Shown here: positions 61,977-64,000 of the stretch, piece after piece
Layout: every line of letters begins with the position of its first letter
Position numbering within the stretch: the first letter of the stretch is position 1
Source: an uncultured Selenomonadales bacterium
GTDB lineage: Bacteria; Bacillota; Negativicutes; Acidaminococcales; Acidaminococcaceae
Direction: 5' to 3'
Assembly (NCBI GenBank): GCA_900315925.1
Contig: ONAV01000004.1
Coordinates: forward strand, 28,653-92,652
DNA length: 64,000 nucleotides
Program-made: the position numbers and the translations under genes
The notes under the pieces: generated by a model
What the model was told of the DNA's origin: nothing
The model's input: the letters and a program-made list of their open reading frames with translations, nothing else
Databases searched by the model: none

Positions 61977-62444
61977 TTACTCAGCCAGCACTTTCACCAC
62001 AATCTTCTGCACGGCGCAGCCGGCGTGCAGGGCATGGCAGCCGGGACGGTGCAGTTCCCAGGGAAAGAAGATGGCAAAGACGCCGTCGCCCAGGGTAACG
62101 CTGTCTTTTTCTCCCGCATCCGCGTAAAAGAGAAGATCGCGTTCCGCAGCGTAATCTTCTATGACTTTATGTGTATCTGCCTTGGCAGTATAATAAATCT
62201 TTTCCGTACCTTCCCCCAGATACTGTACATCAATGTAGGCATTGTGACTTTCCGGCTTTTTGCTGTCTTTGGGTTCTGTCGTGTAACGGTCCACCCGGGC
62301 AAAGACCTTGTCCCCGTCCAAATGATATTCACCGTTCTTCACGTTGGTAAAATCTGTTTCCGCAATGTACTGCAGGGCGGTTCTCAGCCGTTGGGATACA
62401 TACGGCAAAAGTTTTGCAATGTCCTTTTTATTACCGGTAATCAT
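61977..62444 (-). CDS. YhcH/YjgK/YiaL family protein
   Basis: 155 residues, normal length. The cupin-like core shows ESHNAYIDVQYLGEGTEKIYY, LFYADAGEKDSVTLGDGVFAIFFPWELHRPGC and QKIVVKV, with the conserved histidines that bind metal. The family (NanQ and relatives) acts on sugars such as sialic acid by anomerisation. No sugar catabolic genes are adjacent. AAGGAGGAAAC precedes the ATG. Confidence 0.9.
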   Translation of the reverse strand: MITGNKKDIAKLLPYVSQRLRTALQYIAETDFTNVKNGEYHLDGDKVFARVDRYTTEPKDSKKPESHNAYIDVQYLGEGTEKIYYTAKADTHKVIEDYAAERDLLFYADAGEKDSVTLGDGVFAIFFPWELHRPGCHALHAGCAVQKIVVKVLAE

Positions 62445-62503
62445 GGTGTTTCCTCCTTGTGCGTCAAACTTAAATCCTCTAATGATTTAAAGACGAATTG
62501 GCC

Positions 62504-62592
62504 GGGCAACCCGCCTCCCACTCCTCAGTGTGCCGCGCATCGCTACGCTCAGCGTGGCTTCCTTCGTCGACTGGGACCCTCCCGGGTTACCC
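62504..62592. repeat. Dispersed hairpin repeat, family 1, copy c
   Basis: GGGCAACCCG and CGGGTTACCC arms (one mismatch), shared CTCCCACTCCTC and CTGGGACCCT, and inner stem pieces GCTACGC/GCGTGGC. 89 bases, about 57 kb from the other copies. Confidence 0.85.
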
Positions 62593-62761
62593 TGCCAATG
62601 TTTAGTCAAAATACTTAAGTATTTTTTATATTGTACCACAAAATTTTTCTGTACAAAAGCCATCTATATAGGATAGAATAGGCATATATTTTTATGCATA
62701 CGCGTACAGGAAACGGCAGAGGCTGTTTGTATTTTGAAGTCTTAGTATTACAGGGGGACCT

Positions 62762-64000
62762 ATGAGCTTTTTAACCGTAAGTCACGTAAGCCATTCCTTC
62801 GGCGGGCGCCAGATTCTGGAAGATGTTTCCTTCAAACTGGAAAAAGGGGAACACATCGGCCTGGTGGGCGCCAACGGGGAAGGCAAATCTACTTTTTTTA
62901 ATCTGATCACCAACAACCTGCTGCCTGACGACGGCCAGATTACCTGGCCCGGCGAGATCAAGGTAGGTTATCTGGATCAGATGAGCAGCCTGGAAAACGG
63001 CAAGACCATCCGGGACGTGCTCCGCACGGCTTTCAATGAAGATTTTGCCGCCGAGCAGGAAATGCTGGAGCTGTACGACAAAATGGCAGAGGCGGATGAA
63101 GATACCATGAACAAAATGCTGGCCCGGGTAGGCGAGATCCAGAGCCGCCTGGAACACAGCGGTTTTTACTCCCTGGACAGCCAGATCGAAGACTTTGCCA
63201 ACGGCCTGGGCCTGGGAGATATCGGTCTGGACAGGGATGTAGCGGACCTTTCCGGCGGGCAGCGCAACAAGGTGCTGCTGGCCAAGCTGCTGTTGCAGGA
63301 TTCTGATATTCTGCTGCTGGACGAGCCCACCAACTATCTGGATGTGGAGCACATCCGCTGGCTGACCCGCTTCCTGCAGAATTACGAAAACGCTTTCATC
63401 CTCATCTCCCATGACGTAGCCTTTTTAAATGATGTTGCCAACGTAATTTATCATCTGGAAGGCTGTCAGCTGACCCGTTACACCGGGAACTATGACAAAT
63501 TCCAGGAACTTTACCAAATCCACAAAGCCCAGCTGGAAGCCGCCTATGTGCGGCAGCAGCAGGAAGTGGCGAAGCTGGAAGATTTCATTGCCCGGAACAA
63601 GGCAAGAGTAGCTACCACCGGCATGGCCCGCAGCCGTCAGCGCCAGCTGGACAAGATGGAGATGATCGAGAAGCCCACAGAACGGCCTAAGCCTCACTTC
63701 CGTTTTCAGCCTGGACGAACTCCCGGGCGCTTTCTGGCAGAAGCGGAAGATCTGGTACTGGGTTACGACAGCGCCCTGACCCGTCCGGTTTCCTTTAAGC
63801 TGGAACGCAACAAAAAAGTGGCGGTGCGGGGCGTCAACGGATTGGGCAAGACTACCCTGCTGAAAACGATTTTGGGTATGATCCCCCCCTTTGCGGGAAC
63901 CATACGCCAGGGAGATTTTCTGCAGCCCGGTTACTTTGAGCAGGAAGAACGTGTCAAAAACGAAAAGACCGCTTTGGAAGACGTGTGGGATGCCTATCCC
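62762..64000 (+). CDS. ABC-F family ATPase (C-terminus off the window edge)
   Basis: The open frame from the ATG at 62762 (preceded by CAGGGGGAC) runs off the window after about 413 residues. First ATPase: GANGEGKST, LSGGQRNKVLLAKLLL, LLLLDEPTNYLD, LISHDVAFLN. Then a linker with the typical LEDFIARNKARVATTGMARSR helix, HFRFQPGRTPGRFL, and the second Walker A RGVNGLGKTT. No membrane domain. ABC-F proteins act on ribosomes, in translation regulation or antibiotic protection. The subgroup cannot be fixed here. Confidence 0.92.
   Translation, partial: MSFLTVSHVSHSFGGRQILEDVSFKLEKGEHIGLVGANGEGKSTFFNLITNNLLPDDGQITWPGEIKVGYLDQMSSLENGKTIRDVLRTAFNEDFAAEQEMLELYDKMAEADEDTMNKMLARVGEIQSRLEHSGFYSLDSQIEDFANGLGLGDIGLDRDVADLSGGQRNKVLLAKLLLQDSDILLLDEPTNYLDVEHIRWLTRFLQNYENAFILISHDVAFLNDVANVIYHLEGCQLTRYTGNYDKFQELYQIHKAQLEAAYVRQQQEVAKLEDFIARNKARVATTGMARSRQRQLDKMEMIEKPTERPKPHFRFQPGRTPGRFLAEAEDLVLGYDSALTRPVSFKLERNKKVAVRGVNGLGKTTLLKTILGMIPPFAGTIRQGDFLQPGYFEQEERVKNEKTALEDVWDAYP

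Noticed and set aside
62771..63697. Minus-strand frames opposite the ABC-F gene
   Set aside because: They lie across clear Walker and signature motifs on the plus strand.

Overview
The window looks like a chromosomal segment from a diderm Firmicute, most likely class Negativicutes (an Acidaminococcus or Phascolarctobacterium relative). This is inferred from a Tad pilus locus with an outer-membrane secretin, combined with Firmicutes-style ribosome binding sites, CDP-glycerol glycerophosphotransferases, a CIRCE-like operator and a type III toxin relative. No rRNA gene is present to fix the taxonomy.

Layout. 1-6.3 kb: a damaged clpB running off the left edge, an RMD1-like membrane protein, a CYTH-CHAD protein bracketed by two families of intergenic repeats, and a TVP38 membrane protein. 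6.4-9.4 kb: a small toxin-antitoxin island with HigBA, a type III (CptIN-like) locus whose toxin is cut short, and a DUF4143 AAA ATPase. 9.4-24.4 kb: a complete Tad/Flp pilus locus on the minus strand, with a divergent prepilin peptidase, two CpaE/TadZ ATPases and two unusual Flp-leader proteins with large extra domains. 24.4-47.6 kb: an AT-rich cell-surface glycopolymer region. It holds three DUF6056 GT-C-like proteins, a GtrB-type glycosyltransferase, a YfhO-like protein, two YidC-like/alkaline-phosphatase fusions, two CDP-glycerol transferases, a TagD-oxidoreductase fusion, a HisC-like aminotransferase, a GNAT protein, an ABC importer and a divergent HTH-LicC-like cytidylyltransferase. 47.8-52.7 kb: a livKHMGF branched-chain amino acid importer. 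53.2-57.6 kb: folate/B12 methionine genes (metH, a separate activation domain, metF). 57.8-60.5 kb: a DUF3100 membrane pair with an M20 amidohydrolase. 60.5-64 kb: a secreted DUF3298-like protein, tRNA-Val, a tRNA-Asn remnant, a YhcH protein and the start of an ABC-F ATPase.

The most novel-looking content is the surface polymer region. Two tandem paralogues fuse a YidC/Oxa1-like domain, lacking the groove arginine, to a sulfatase/LTA-synthase-like catalytic domain. They sit beside CDP-glycerol-type and phosphocholine-type cytidylyltransferases and lipid-linked-sugar enzymes. Together these suggest a machine that builds and decorates a phosphate-containing glycan on the cell envelope.

A second pattern is that several housekeeping loci outside the pilus and polymer regions (clpB, metH, metF/activation protein, DUF3100, tRNA-Asn) each carry what looks like a small internal deletion, usually with a frameshift. 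This is either real decay or an assembly fault. Three families of short palindromic repeats are also dispersed between genes.
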